Shown one piece after another: positions 1 through 7,533 of a DNA stretch of 14,128 nt. The DNA lies in assembly GCA_020355945.1 (NCBI GenBank), contig CP070627.1, positions 8,008,751 to 8,022,878 on the forward strand, written 5' to 3'. The notes beneath the pieces are model-generated. The model did no database searches, was not told the DNA's origin, and worked only from the letters and a program-made list of their open reading frames with translations. The position numbers and the translations under genes were made by a program. This DNA comes from Candidatus Aminicenantota bacterium (GTDB taxonomy: Bacteria > Acidobacteriota > Aminicenantia > UBA2199). How positions within the stretch are numbered: position 1 is the first letter of the stretch; every line of letters begins with the position of its first letter.

Positions 1-2797
1 CAAACCGCATTCTTCCCCATTCGGTTTTTAATCCCATAAACAACCTATGTATAGGTTCCCTATCCCGGGAATCCTTCGGATTCAGTTTTGTGGTTTTTCT
101 GAAATCAATAAATCGTAACCATAATCCAATACAAATAAAGATAAATGACACCCCTAAAACCAAAAAAAGAAAGATTCTTTTTGCTAATACATTTTTTTCG
201 CTTGCTTCAAGAAATGAAATAATAGGGTCCCTTGCTAAAAAGATAAGTGCTCCCAAGGCCAAAAGGGAAAAAATAAGAATTAATTTTTTAGCTTCTAATA
301 AATTGGGTAACTTAAAGTACCTGATCTTAAGAATTTGATAAAATGGTATGAGAGGCAAAAGAGAGAATAGCCAAATAGTCTTTAAAAAATCAACAGGAAG
401 CCCAAAAGGATTAAAACCGAATAAAATTGCTGTCGAATATAAAGGCTTTATACGAGCCTCCATCAAAATAAAGGCACCAGTGAAAAATGTTAATAATAAA
501 ATTATACTTCTCATCAGGCCAAATTCAAAGATATCTCTCTTGTCTATAAATATTGGGATAAAAGAAAAAGCCAACAATATAACTCCAAACGGGGGAGATA
601 GAAATATTAATGTTAGAAAAATGGGTAAGAAAATTAAGATGCCATCTACCAATTTGATATTTAAGAATTTTTTTACTTTCCTTAAACCTTCTGAGAGGCT
701 CAATGAGAACTTTAAGTCATCTTTATGAGTAAATAGCCTCTTTACTCCTATTGAATCGATATAATAGATTAATTTTTTTTTCAGTTCTCTACTGATTTCC
801 GGGAGGTGACGGCACGATTTGAAGGCTGTTTCATTTATCCATGAATTGCCTAAAGCCATTGCTTTCACAATACACCTATCAATATCCTTATCATCCAATA
901 AACCAACAGTTTCTACGGCTAGCTTCAGGGATATCATATTGCTTTCTTCATCAATATACTCATATATATATTCTGCCAGATCTTCACGAAACGATTGAAT
1001 ACACGCTAAACGACCCTTGAAAGCATCCCGAAGAAAACGCATGCAATGAATCACACGCATATCCTGGGGGTCATCGGTGGTTTTAATTACATTCCAGCAA
1101 AATTCTGCTATGGCTGTGGCTTTGCTTTCTTCCGCCACTTCACAATATAATACCAGGGCATCCCTCCATTGCGAATCAGTTGGAATCGACTCCATACTGA
1201 CAAGTTTATCATCTGCAATGATTTCCTGTACAGCAAAGTATTCAGTGAACCTCCGATGAACAAAACTAAAGCGATTTTCATCACTGATACCTCCTCTACC
1301 TAAACGTGCGAATTTCAAGACGTCGATTACATCATCTAAAGGATACCTGGAGATTTCTCTGCGCAGTTCACTTACTGGTGCTTCCAGGCCATATTTTTGA
1401 AACATCTTATCGGCAATTTCAATGGAACAATTGATTATTGCTTCCTTACTTAAATTCCTTCTTTCGATGCGATCCATGCAACTTTCCAGTGTGATTTCAA
1501 TATAACTTGAATACATCTCTGTCTGGTTGGCAGGTAATTGGTTATTGTTGTGCTCCGCATATTCGGAAATCAATGTCGCTGAGAATGGATTGCGGGCAAC
1601 CGGGACCAGTTCAATCCGTTCTTTAAATAGACGATGTACCAATCCCTCACTGAACTGGCCGGAGCGTTTCAGTGTTTCAATGATCTTGGCTTCTGTAAAA
1701 GGGCGAATTTCCAGTATCGTTTTGGCCTGGAATTCTTGCGTGGGCTGTCGGAAAAGACGAGAGGCCAAAATTCCCTGGGATGATACTGCTCTTGCTCCCT
1801 TTAAAAACTTAAAAATGACCTCTGAAAGTTGACGGATTAACTCCGAATTCTCCCGCTCATCCAGAACAGCGGGAATCTCATCAAAGGAATCCAATATAAA
1901 ATATAATCTGCCGGTTTCATACAAGGGGTCAAAATACTTATCAAAGAATTTACTGGTAACAATATCACGACTTTTAAGATTGTTAACTATAAAATCCTGG
2001 AGTTATTGGACAGTTGGGGGATAGTTCTCATCCCATTTATTCTCTATCCACCATTCTTTCAAGTTAATGTATACCGGGATTTTTCCAGTTTTAACAGCCT
2101 CCTTTGACAAATCCTGGGCCAATTTTCGCAGCGCCACACTTTTACCTGAACCAGGGTCGCCCAGGACCAGGAACAAGCGATCATCGGATTTTTTTATGGC
2201 ATCCAGTAAATCCATGATCTTTTTTTTCTTCCTATTTTTAGTATTAACTTCAACCTCTGCATCGAGAGGAGTGTAGTATTGTGCACTCCAATTGGTTTTG
2301 ATATCGATGCTTCTTAAGTCATCACTTAAAGATATACATACGTTTTTTAACCTTTCTTTGAAAGTGATATCCGGGATATCTTTAGAGATGGGTCTGGGAT
2401 GGATGCGCATCGCGGTATTATCACGGTTAAAATAATTGACTGTCCAAATTACAATGGATAGAAAAGCAAAAACGAGGTAAGGTGAGGCCTCTGTTATGGG
2501 ATATTTTGCGGCAAAACCAGGGAAATGGGTTTCAATTGCAGCTTTTATGATATTTTCAAACAACCCGGGCCAGAATCCAAAGGAAAATGCCGCACTGAGA
2601 GCGATTCCCAATGAAACCAACCGGACAGTGTATCTTTTGTATCCTTCAGGAAGCCATATTACCTTTGTTAGATACATGACAATGCCAATACCGATACTCA
2701 AGATAATGGTCTGGAAAATACCTTTGGTAAAAAGTGTTATTACCAGGGCTGTTATGGCAATCAGGAATATAAAAGGGAAAATTTTCAATCGTTCCAT
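1..2797 (-). pseudogene. Membrane-anchored NACHT/STAND NTPase, interrupted by an in-frame TAA; 3' end outside window
   Basis: Reading from 2797 leftward, the frame encodes about four hydrophobic segments (residues ~6-24, 28-46, 60-80, 106-123), a linker, and Walker A GDPGSGKS (213-220). It stops at codon 265, a TAA at 2003-2005. The same frame then stays open for about 667 codons to the window edge. That part holds Walker B LYFILDSFDE (~298-307, bases 1877-1906), an ASR sensor-like motif, the helical motif NPFSATLISEYAEHN, the NACHT-associated FVHRRFTEYFA motif (~512-522), and about six further hydrophobic segments (~718-880). NACHT proteins are oligomerising signal-transduction NTPases, and several bacterial ones are antiphage sensors; the role here is inference. 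The upstream product alone would keep Walker A but lack Walker B, so it should not work as an ATPase. One substitution (for example CAA or GAA to TAA) explains the stop. A sequencing error or a very recent mutation is possible, because the downstream frame is otherwise undamaged. Confidence 0.85.
2003..2005 (-). other. In-frame premature TAA inside the NACHT domain
   Basis: The codons before it read N-Y-P-P-T-V-Q and those after it L-Q-D-F-I-V, in the same frame with no insertion or deletion. Homology to the NACHT fold continues directly across. TAA is neither the selenocysteine (TGA) nor the pyrrolysine (TAG) recoding codon, so programmed insertion of either residue is unlikely. Confidence 0.9.
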
Positions 2798-2803
2798 CTC
2801 ATT

Positions 2804-2832
2804 ATTATACCGAATGCCTTATTGAATTTCAA
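2804..2832 (-). promoter_or_regulatory. Sigma70-type promoter of the NACHT gene, start at or next to the ATG
   Basis: On the minus strand, TTGAAA (2827-2832) and a perfect TATAAT (2804-2809) are separated by exactly 17 bp. Counting about 7 bases downstream of the -10 box places transcription start near 2797, which is the A of the ATG for the NACHT protein. No AGGAGG-like site lies in front of that ATG, unlike the other genes here, so a leaderless mRNA is plausible. Confidence 0.6.
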
Positions 2833-2974
2833 TTTTGCCACAAATATTTTCATTAATTCTTGATATCAGTAAAGAATAAAAGGACAGACAAAAATTTGTT
2901 AACATTTTAATGTTGCCACCTCCTTACATTCTAACGTACCGTCCCCAATTCATTTAATGAAAAGTTTTTGCGGG
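2833..2974. other. Intergenic stretch without a convincing gene
   Basis: Between the NACHT promoter and repeat copy A, I see only a short perfect palindrome, AACATTTTAATGTT (2901-2914), a minus-strand AAGGAGG motif, and a CCGTCCCC stretch resembling REP-like intergenic repeats. A 28-codon minus-strand frame (2819-2905) follows the AAGGAGG with overly long spacing. I do not call it a gene. Confidence 0.5.
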
Positions 2975-3023
2975 GGGTCCAGATGCGTCACGGGGCGGTT
3001 TTTTCAAAAAGAGTCCCCCCTGG
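2975..3023 (+). repeat. Inverted repeat copy A, upstream of the hydrogenase genes
   Basis: A 49-bp element with core GGTCCAGATGCGTCACGG, then GGGGCGGTTTT and AAAAGAG, ending in CCCCCCTGG. It recurs inverted at 9819-9866 with two mismatches and one single-base indel. Similarity also extends outward through an AAAAGTTTTTGCGG-like flank. The right half can fold imperfectly (GGGGCGG.. with ..GAGTCCCC). It lies directly before the mvhG promoter. Confidence 0.85.
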
Positions 3024-3052
3024 TTGATTTTTGTGCTGGTTTATGATAAATT
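3024..3052 (+). promoter_or_regulatory. Probable promoter of mvhGA
   Basis: TTGATT (3024-3029), 17 bp, then TAAATT (3047-3052) preceded by TG one base upstream (extended -10). Transcription would start near 3059. That lies downstream of the GTG at 3053 and so supports the ATG at 3098 as the true mvhG start. Confidence 0.4.
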
Positions 3053-3097
3053 GTGATTTTATTTACCCGTTCATCTGAGGCCGAAAAGGAGATAAAG

Positions 3098-4087
3098 ATG
3101 TCTAAACCAAAGGTTGCTTTTTATTGGTGCACTTCATGCGGAGGCTGTGAGGAAGCAGTCATTGACCTTAATGAAGATCTGCTGAAAGTGGCGGATGCTG
3201 TGGATATTGTCCTGTGGCCTGTGGCCATGGATTTTAAAAAAAAGGATGTTGAATCCATAAAAGATGGTGAAATAGCAGTGGGCTTCATCAACGGTGCAAT
3301 AAGGTTGAGTGAGCATGAGGAGATGGTAAAGCTCTTAAGGGAAAAATCTCAACTGGTAATCGCCTTTGGTTCCTGCGCCTATACGGGAGGGATACCAGGG
3401 CTCGGTAACTTCTACTTAAAAGATACGATTTTCCAGAGGGTTTATAAAGAAGTCCCGACCGTCGAAAATTCGGAAGGAATTACACCTCGAGAGCATACCG
3501 CCATCGATACTGGTGAACTTACGCTACCGGAATTTTATGAAACCGTAAAGACCCTGGACCAGGTGATCCCAGTGGATTACTATCTTCCCGGGTGTCCGCC
3601 TGCGGGCGAGCTTATAAAAAACGCGATAGATGCCATTCTTAAGAATGAATTACCGGAAAAGGGTGAGATACTTGCCCCAAATAAACCCCTGTGTGATTCC
3701 TGCACCAGGGCAGAGGAAAGACCGGAAAAGATATCGGTAGAAGAGATAAAAAGACCCCATGAAATCAAACTCAGCTCCTGGAAATGTTTTCTTGAGCAAG
3801 GCTTAATCTGCCTTGGTCCGGCTACTCGTTCAGGATGTGGAGAAAGATGCATTAAAGTGAATATGCCGTGCAGGGGATGTATGGGGCCGTTAAAAGGGGT
3901 TGAAGACCACGGAATAGAAGTCCTTTCAAAGATCGCATCCATATTGGGACTTGAAGAAGAAGGCAAGGTATCGGAGGAAGAATTAAAAAAACTAGTCGAT
4001 AAAATTGCGGACCCGGAAGGGACCTTTTACAGGTTCGGCCTGCCCGCTTCTCCTATGAAAAGGAGTGAGATATGGGATATGAAATAG
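3098..4087 (+). CDS. mvhG: [NiFe] hydrogenase small subunit, MvhG type
   Basis: A 329-residue electron-transfer subunit of a cytoplasmic F420-non-reducing type (group 3c-like) hydrogenase. Proximal-cluster ligands are visible as WCTSCGGC (C11, C14), AFGSCAY (C93) and PGCPPAG (C166). A C-terminal region rich in cysteines follows (C199, C202, C230, C238, C247, C251, C258, C261), as expected for two more [4Fe-4S] clusters in MvhG. There is no twin-arginine signal, so it should be cytoplasmic. The ATG at 3098 has AAAAGGAG (3084-3091) six bases upstream; an in-frame GTG at 3053 would add 15 residues but lacks such a site. The stop overlaps the ribosome site of mvhA, 9 bp downstream, so the two are surely co-transcribed. 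In methanogens and sulfate reducers MvhG passes electrons to MvhD/HdrA; neither gene is adjacent here. Confidence 0.9.
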   Translation: MSKPKVAFYWCTSCGGCEEAVIDLNEDLLKVADAVDIVLWPVAMDFKKKDVESIKDGEIAVGFINGAIRLSEHEEMVKLLREKSQLVIAFGSCAYTGGIPGLGNFYLKDTIFQRVYKEVPTVENSEGITPREHTAIDTGELTLPEFYETVKTLDQVIPVDYYLPGCPPAGELIKNAIDAILKNELPEKGEILAPNKPLCDSCTRAEERPEKISVEEIKRPHEIKLSSWKCFLEQGLICLGPATRSGCGERCIKVNMPCRGCMGPLKGVEDHGIEVLSKIASILGLEEEGKVSEEELKKLVDKIADPEGTFYRFGLPASPMKRSEIWDMK

Positions 4088-4096
4088 GAGGTCAAA

Positions 4097-5563
4097 ATGA
4101 GAAAGATAACTATAGATCCCATAACCAGACTCGAAGGACACGGAAAGATAGAGATATTCCTTGACAGTGAAGGCGAGGTTGAAAAAACCTACTTTCAGGT
4201 CCCGGAACTTCACGGATTCGAGAAGTTCTGTGAGGGAAGACCAGCGGAAGAAATGCCGAGAATAACTGCAAGGGTCTGCGGAGTGTGTCCGACAGCCCAC
4301 CATATCGCCTCGACCAAGGCCTTAGATGACCTTTTTAAGGTGGAACCACCCTCAGCAGCAAAAAAGATACGCGAATTTATGTATAATGCCTTTATTGCGG
4401 AAGACCATCTATTGCATTTGTTCTTCCTGGGAGGTCCAGACTTCTTTGTCGGACCGGGAGCACCGGCCGCAGAGAGGAATATCCTGGGAGTCATTGCCAG
4501 GGTGGGGATGGAAACGGGTCAGAAAGTCATCGAGGTAAGGAAAAGACTTAGAGCAGTTATTGAAACAATAGGCGGAAAAGTGATTCACCCTGTTTGCGGT
4601 TTGCCTGGAGGAGTATCAAAACCAATAACTGAAGCGGAAAAAAAGAGCTTTATCAAAGCAGCTGAGTACCTGGTGGAATTTGCAGTATTTGTGGCCCTTG
4701 ATCTTTGGGATAAAATGGTGCTCAAAAACGAAAAGTATCTCGATCTTATCAAAGGAGATATTTATAAGCAGAGTACCTATTACATGGGAATGGTGGATGA
4801 GAATAATAAGGTTAACTTTTATGATGGCCAATTAAGAGTGGTTGACCCAAATGGTAAAGAGTATGTCAAGTTTAAGGGTCAGGAGTATCTTGATCATATC
4901 AGGGAACATGTCGAGCCGTGGACCTATGTGAGGTTCTCCTATCTCAAGGATGTAGGATGGAAGGGATTTATTGACGGCGAAGAGAGTGGTATCTTCAGGG
5001 TGGCACCACTGGCCCGTCTTAATGCAGCCGATGGAATGGCAACACCACTGGCTCAAGAGGGTTATGATAAAATGGTTGACACCTTAGAAGGGAAGCCAGT
5101 TCATAACACCTTTGCTTTCCACTGGGCGCGCCTTATTGAGATCGTTTACGCTTCAGAGCGGATGCTGGAACTTCTCAATGATCCCGAGCTTACCTCCCCT
5201 GAGGTGAGGAATATACCTACCGGAGCTCCAAAGGAAGGCATCGGAGTAGTAGAGGCACCGAGGGGAACTCTCATCCATCACTACAACACCGATGAGAGAG
5301 GGATTCTTACAAAGGTCAATTTAATTGTGGCCACACAAAATAATTCGGCCGCCATCTGCTTATCCGTTGATAAAGCGGCTAAATCGCTTATACACAAAGG
5401 CGAGGTACCTGATGAGATTCTCAATAAAATCGAGATGGCATTCAGAGCCTATGATCCATGTAATGCCTGCGCCACTCATTCACTTCCCGGGAGAATGCCG
5501 CTTGAGGTGAAGGTGTATGACAACAAAAGGAACTTAATAAGGACACAAAAAAGGGGCATATAG
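4097..5563 (+). CDS. mvhA: [NiFe] hydrogenase large (catalytic) subunit, MvhA type
   Basis: This 488-residue subunit binds the Ni-Fe(CN)2CO centre and splits or forms H2. The N-terminal motif RITARVCGVCPTAHH (C61, C64) and the C-terminal motif DPCNACATH (C455, C458) supply the four metal-binding cysteines; RLEGHG near residue 11 is also typical. About 27 residues follow His461. In this family such an extension is removed by a HycI/HyaD-type endopeptidase during maturation, but no protease or hyp gene lies in the window, so maturation must come from elsewhere. The start has AGGAGG five bases upstream. The gene ends 38 bp from etfA, which is transcribed towards it. I see no obvious terminator in that gap. 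Confidence 0.92.
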   Translation: MRKITIDPITRLEGHGKIEIFLDSEGEVEKTYFQVPELHGFEKFCEGRPAEEMPRITARVCGVCPTAHHIASTKALDDLFKVEPPSAAKKIREFMYNAFIAEDHLLHLFFLGGPDFFVGPGAPAAERNILGVIARVGMETGQKVIEVRKRLRAVIETIGGKVIHPVCGLPGGVSKPITEAEKKSFIKAAEYLVEFAVFVALDLWDKMVLKNEKYLDLIKGDIYKQSTYYMGMVDENNKVNFYDGQLRVVDPNGKEYVKFKGQEYLDHIREHVEPWTYVRFSYLKDVGWKGFIDGEESGIFRVAPLARLNAADGMATPLAQEGYDKMVDTLEGKPVHNTFAFHWARLIEIVYASERMLELLNDPELTSPEVRNIPTGAPKEGIGVVEAPRGTLIHHYNTDERGILTKVNLIVATQNNSAAICLSVDKAAKSLIHKGEVPDEILNKIEMAFRAYDPCNACATHSLPGRMPLEVKVYDNKRNLIRTQKRGI

Positions 5564-5601
5564 GCTGACACGTGACAAGGAGCAGGAAACTGCGCTGCAA
5601 T

Positions 5602-6606
5602 CTATCCAGCCTTTAAGGCTTTACATTTTTCAATTAATAACGGTAGAACCTGCCTGTAATCGGCCACAACACCAATATCGGAAACCTTAAAGATACCGGC
5701 ATCAGCATCTTTGTTTATTGACACGAAAAGTTTTGATTCCGAACAGCCGGTAATATGTTGTGATGCGCCTCGTATCCCGATTGCAAAATAGAGATCAGGT
5801 TTTACTGTCTTGCCTGAATCTCCTATCACTAAACGTGTTGTGGGTATCCACCCCTCATCATATGGCACAGTGGTTGTACCTACAGCGCCCCTCCAAATCC
5901 CGGCTAGATCTCGAAGAAGGTTAAAACCCTCAGCATCGCCAATTCCTCCCCCTCCGGCAACGATTACCCTGGCATCCTCGAGATTTATCCCCTCCATCTC
6001 CTCTTTTGTCGTGTCCAATAGCCTGGTCTTTATTGTCGAGTCGTTAATTGTAACCTCGATGTTTTCGATTTCGCCTTTCCTTGGTCTATCAGGCTCAAGG
6101 GGAGTCACGGCTCTTGGCTTTAGAGTCGCCAACCGGGTTTGGGAATCTTTTGAGCTCACAACCGCCAGGGCCTTGCCGCCGAATACTGAACGGGTCTGAA
6201 CCAGGGATTTGTTGTCAGGATCAATATACAGCTTGATGCAGTCTGTGCAAGGGAAGCATTCTAATCGATAAGCAACCCTGCCAGCTATATCGCGTCCCAT
6301 AGTAGTATGTCCTAATAGAATGATATCCGGTGCTATTTGCTTACACGCCTGAGTAATAGCATCAGTATAGCTGTCAGGGTTGTACTCAGCTAAGGCGGGA
6401 TTATCCACCAGATAGATCTTATCCGCCCCATAGGCTATAGCTTCCTCGCTGCTGCCCCTGATACTGCTTCCTATAAAAAGTGCGCATAAACTTCCGTTAA
6501 GCTCCCCGGCAAGTTTCTTACCTGCACTCAGCAATTCCTTAGTCATTTTGGATATCTTTCCATGTTCATGCTCTCCGCAAATCAGCACTCTATTATTTTG
6601 AGCCAT
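5602..6606 (-). CDS. etfA: Electron transfer flavoprotein alpha subunit (FixB family)
   Basis: 334 residues, usual ETF-alpha length with no N-terminal ferredoxin extension. The FAD-binding C-terminal domain shows RVIVAGGGGIGD (~213-224), then VPYDEGWIPTTRLVIG, GDSGKTVKPDLYFAIGIRGA and SQHITG, ending in INKDADAGIF. The usual GQTGKTV reads GDSGKTV, and the usual GISGA reads GIRGA, so the flavin pocket differs somewhat from the textbook form. It acts with EtfB in the cytoplasm as electron acceptor for the acyl-CoA dehydrogenase encoded upstream. The ATG at 6606 has GGAGG six bases upstream and lies 22 bp after etfB, so they are co-transcribed. Whether the pair bifurcates electrons cannot be decided from these motifs. 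Confidence 0.93.
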   Translation of the reverse strand: MAQNNRVLICGEHEHGKISKMTKELLSAGKKLAGELNGSLCALFIGSSIRGSSEEAIAYGADKIYLVDNPALAEYNPDSYTDAITQACKQIAPDIILLGHTTMGRDIAGRVAYRLECFPCTDCIKLYIDPDNKSLVQTRSVFGGKALAVVSSKDSQTRLATLKPRAVTPLEPDRPRKGEIENIEVTINDSTIKTRLLDTTKEEMEGINLEDARVIVAGGGGIGDAEGFNLLRDLAGIWRGAVGTTTVPYDEGWIPTTRLVIGDSGKTVKPDLYFAIGIRGASQHITGCSESKLFVSINKDADAGIFKVSDIGVVADYRQVLPLLIEKCKALKAG

Positions 6607-6628
6607 TGGATACCTCCTCTTCTTCTAT

Positions 6629-7426
6629 CTATAATGTCCCGGCCGCTCTTAATTTCGCTGCCAGGTTGTCAGCGATCTCCCCCGGAGTATCGCCTTTGAT
6701 GAATTCACATTTTCTCTCTCGATCAGGGATAGAGAGGCTAATCAGCTTTAATCCCACGGCATCTCCTCCTATGAGTGCTGTATCAGTGTTAATATCCTGA
6801 CTTGTCCACACCGGGATTTTCTTTCGTATTGCGCTGACAATACCCATTCCCGTGGGCAGGCGAGGCAGTCCGATTTCATTGCTCACAGTTAATACTGCCG
6901 GAAGGGAGACCTCAAATACTTGAGTGCCATCCGGGATAACTCGTTCAACCTTTAGAATATTATTATCCAACAGCTCAATCTCTTTGGCCAGGGTAATGAG
7001 AGGCAGGTTTAGTCTCTCGGCTAAAACAGGGCCTACTATACCCATACTCCAATCCGCGGCTTCTCTCCCGCATAATATGAGATCGATCTTATCAAGTTTC
7101 TCTAGGGTCCGGGCCAGGATATAAGCGATGGCAAGGCTATCCGAATCGGCAAAAGCATCATCACTCAGTACAATCCCCTCATCAGCCCCCATGGCCACGG
7201 CTCGCCTGACTACCTCTAAAGACTCAGCAGGTCCTACGGTTATTGCCGTTATCTTACCTCCGTATTTCTCCTTAACTCGCAGCGCAGCCTCTACTGCCTG
7301 AGCATCACATGGATTTAATACCAGGTCTATGCCCTCGGGGGGTACCACCTGGTTATCTTTAACCCAGAATTTATCTGTCGGCATTTCAGGGTCCAGTACC
7401 TGCTTAACACACACTGCAATATTCAT
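6629..7426 (-). CDS. etfB: Electron transfer flavoprotein beta subunit (FixA family)
   Basis: 265 residues, normal for EtfB/FixA. It begins NIAVCVKQVLDPEMP, as in the family, with NPCDAQAVEAALRVKEK (~38-54), VGPAESLEVVRRAVAMGAD (~65-83) and CGREAADWSMGIVGPVLAE (~119-137). This last nucleotide-binding motif usually reads GRQ(A/S)xDGDTGQVGP; here DGDTGQ is replaced by DWSMGI, a notable departure. EtfB binds AMP or a second FAD and, with EtfA, accepts electrons from acyl-CoA dehydrogenase. A strong AAGGAGG lies before the ATG. The 107-bp gap after the dehydrogenase gene contains a 7-bp tandem repeat and a weak possible internal promoter, so etfBA may also be transcribed separately. Confidence 0.93.
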   Translation of the reverse strand: MNIAVCVKQVLDPEMPTDKFWVKDNQVVPPEGIDLVLNPCDAQAVEAALRVKEKYGGKITAITVGPAESLEVVRRAVAMGADEGIVLSDDAFADSDSLAIAYILARTLEKLDKIDLILCGREAADWSMGIVGPVLAERLNLPLITLAKEIELLDNNILKVERVIPDGTQVFEVSLPAVLTVSNEIGLPRLPTGMGIVSAIRKKIPVWTSQDINTDTALIGGDAVGLKLISLSIPDRERKCEFIKGDTPGEIADNLAAKLRAAGTL

Positions 7427-7444
7427 CCTGTTTCCTCCTTAGCT

Positions 7445-7465
7445 ATTAATTATTAATTATTAATT
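7445..7465. repeat. Three tandem copies of ATTAATT
   Basis: Three perfect 7-bp units lie in the acyl-CoA dehydrogenase-etfB gap, just upstream of the etfB ribosome site. Repeat-number changes here would alter the spacing of any promoter in the gap. On the minus strand a TTGACT hexamer (7476-7481) precedes the AT-rich repeat, but no convincing -10 box fits. Confidence 0.7.
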
Positions 7466-7533
7466 GAACACTTTAAGTCAACCCTAAAAAGGGGCAAGTA
7501 AAGGTTAAGTGCTTGAAGATTGAACCTACCGGG

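Noticed and set aside
90..728. Two plus-strand open frames of 82 and 126 codons
   Set aside because: They are antisense to the continuous minus-strand NACHT frame, have low-complexity Lys/Asn/Ile composition and no ribosome sites.
2819..2905. A 28-codon minus-strand frame upstream of the NACHT gene, after AAGGAGG
   Set aside because: The spacing from AAGGAGG to the ATG is about 13 bases, the product shows no recognisable feature, and it ends inside the better-supported NACHT promoter.
3053..3097. Upstream GTG start for mvhG adding 15 residues
   Set aside because: No ribosome site precedes it and it lies at or before the predicted transcription start. The ATG at 3098 has AAAAGGAG at ideal distance and gives the family's usual N-terminus.
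7445..7465. CRISPR-like array
   Set aside because: The repeat is a simple 7-bp tandem with no spacers; no cas gene or direct-repeat array is present anywhere in the window.
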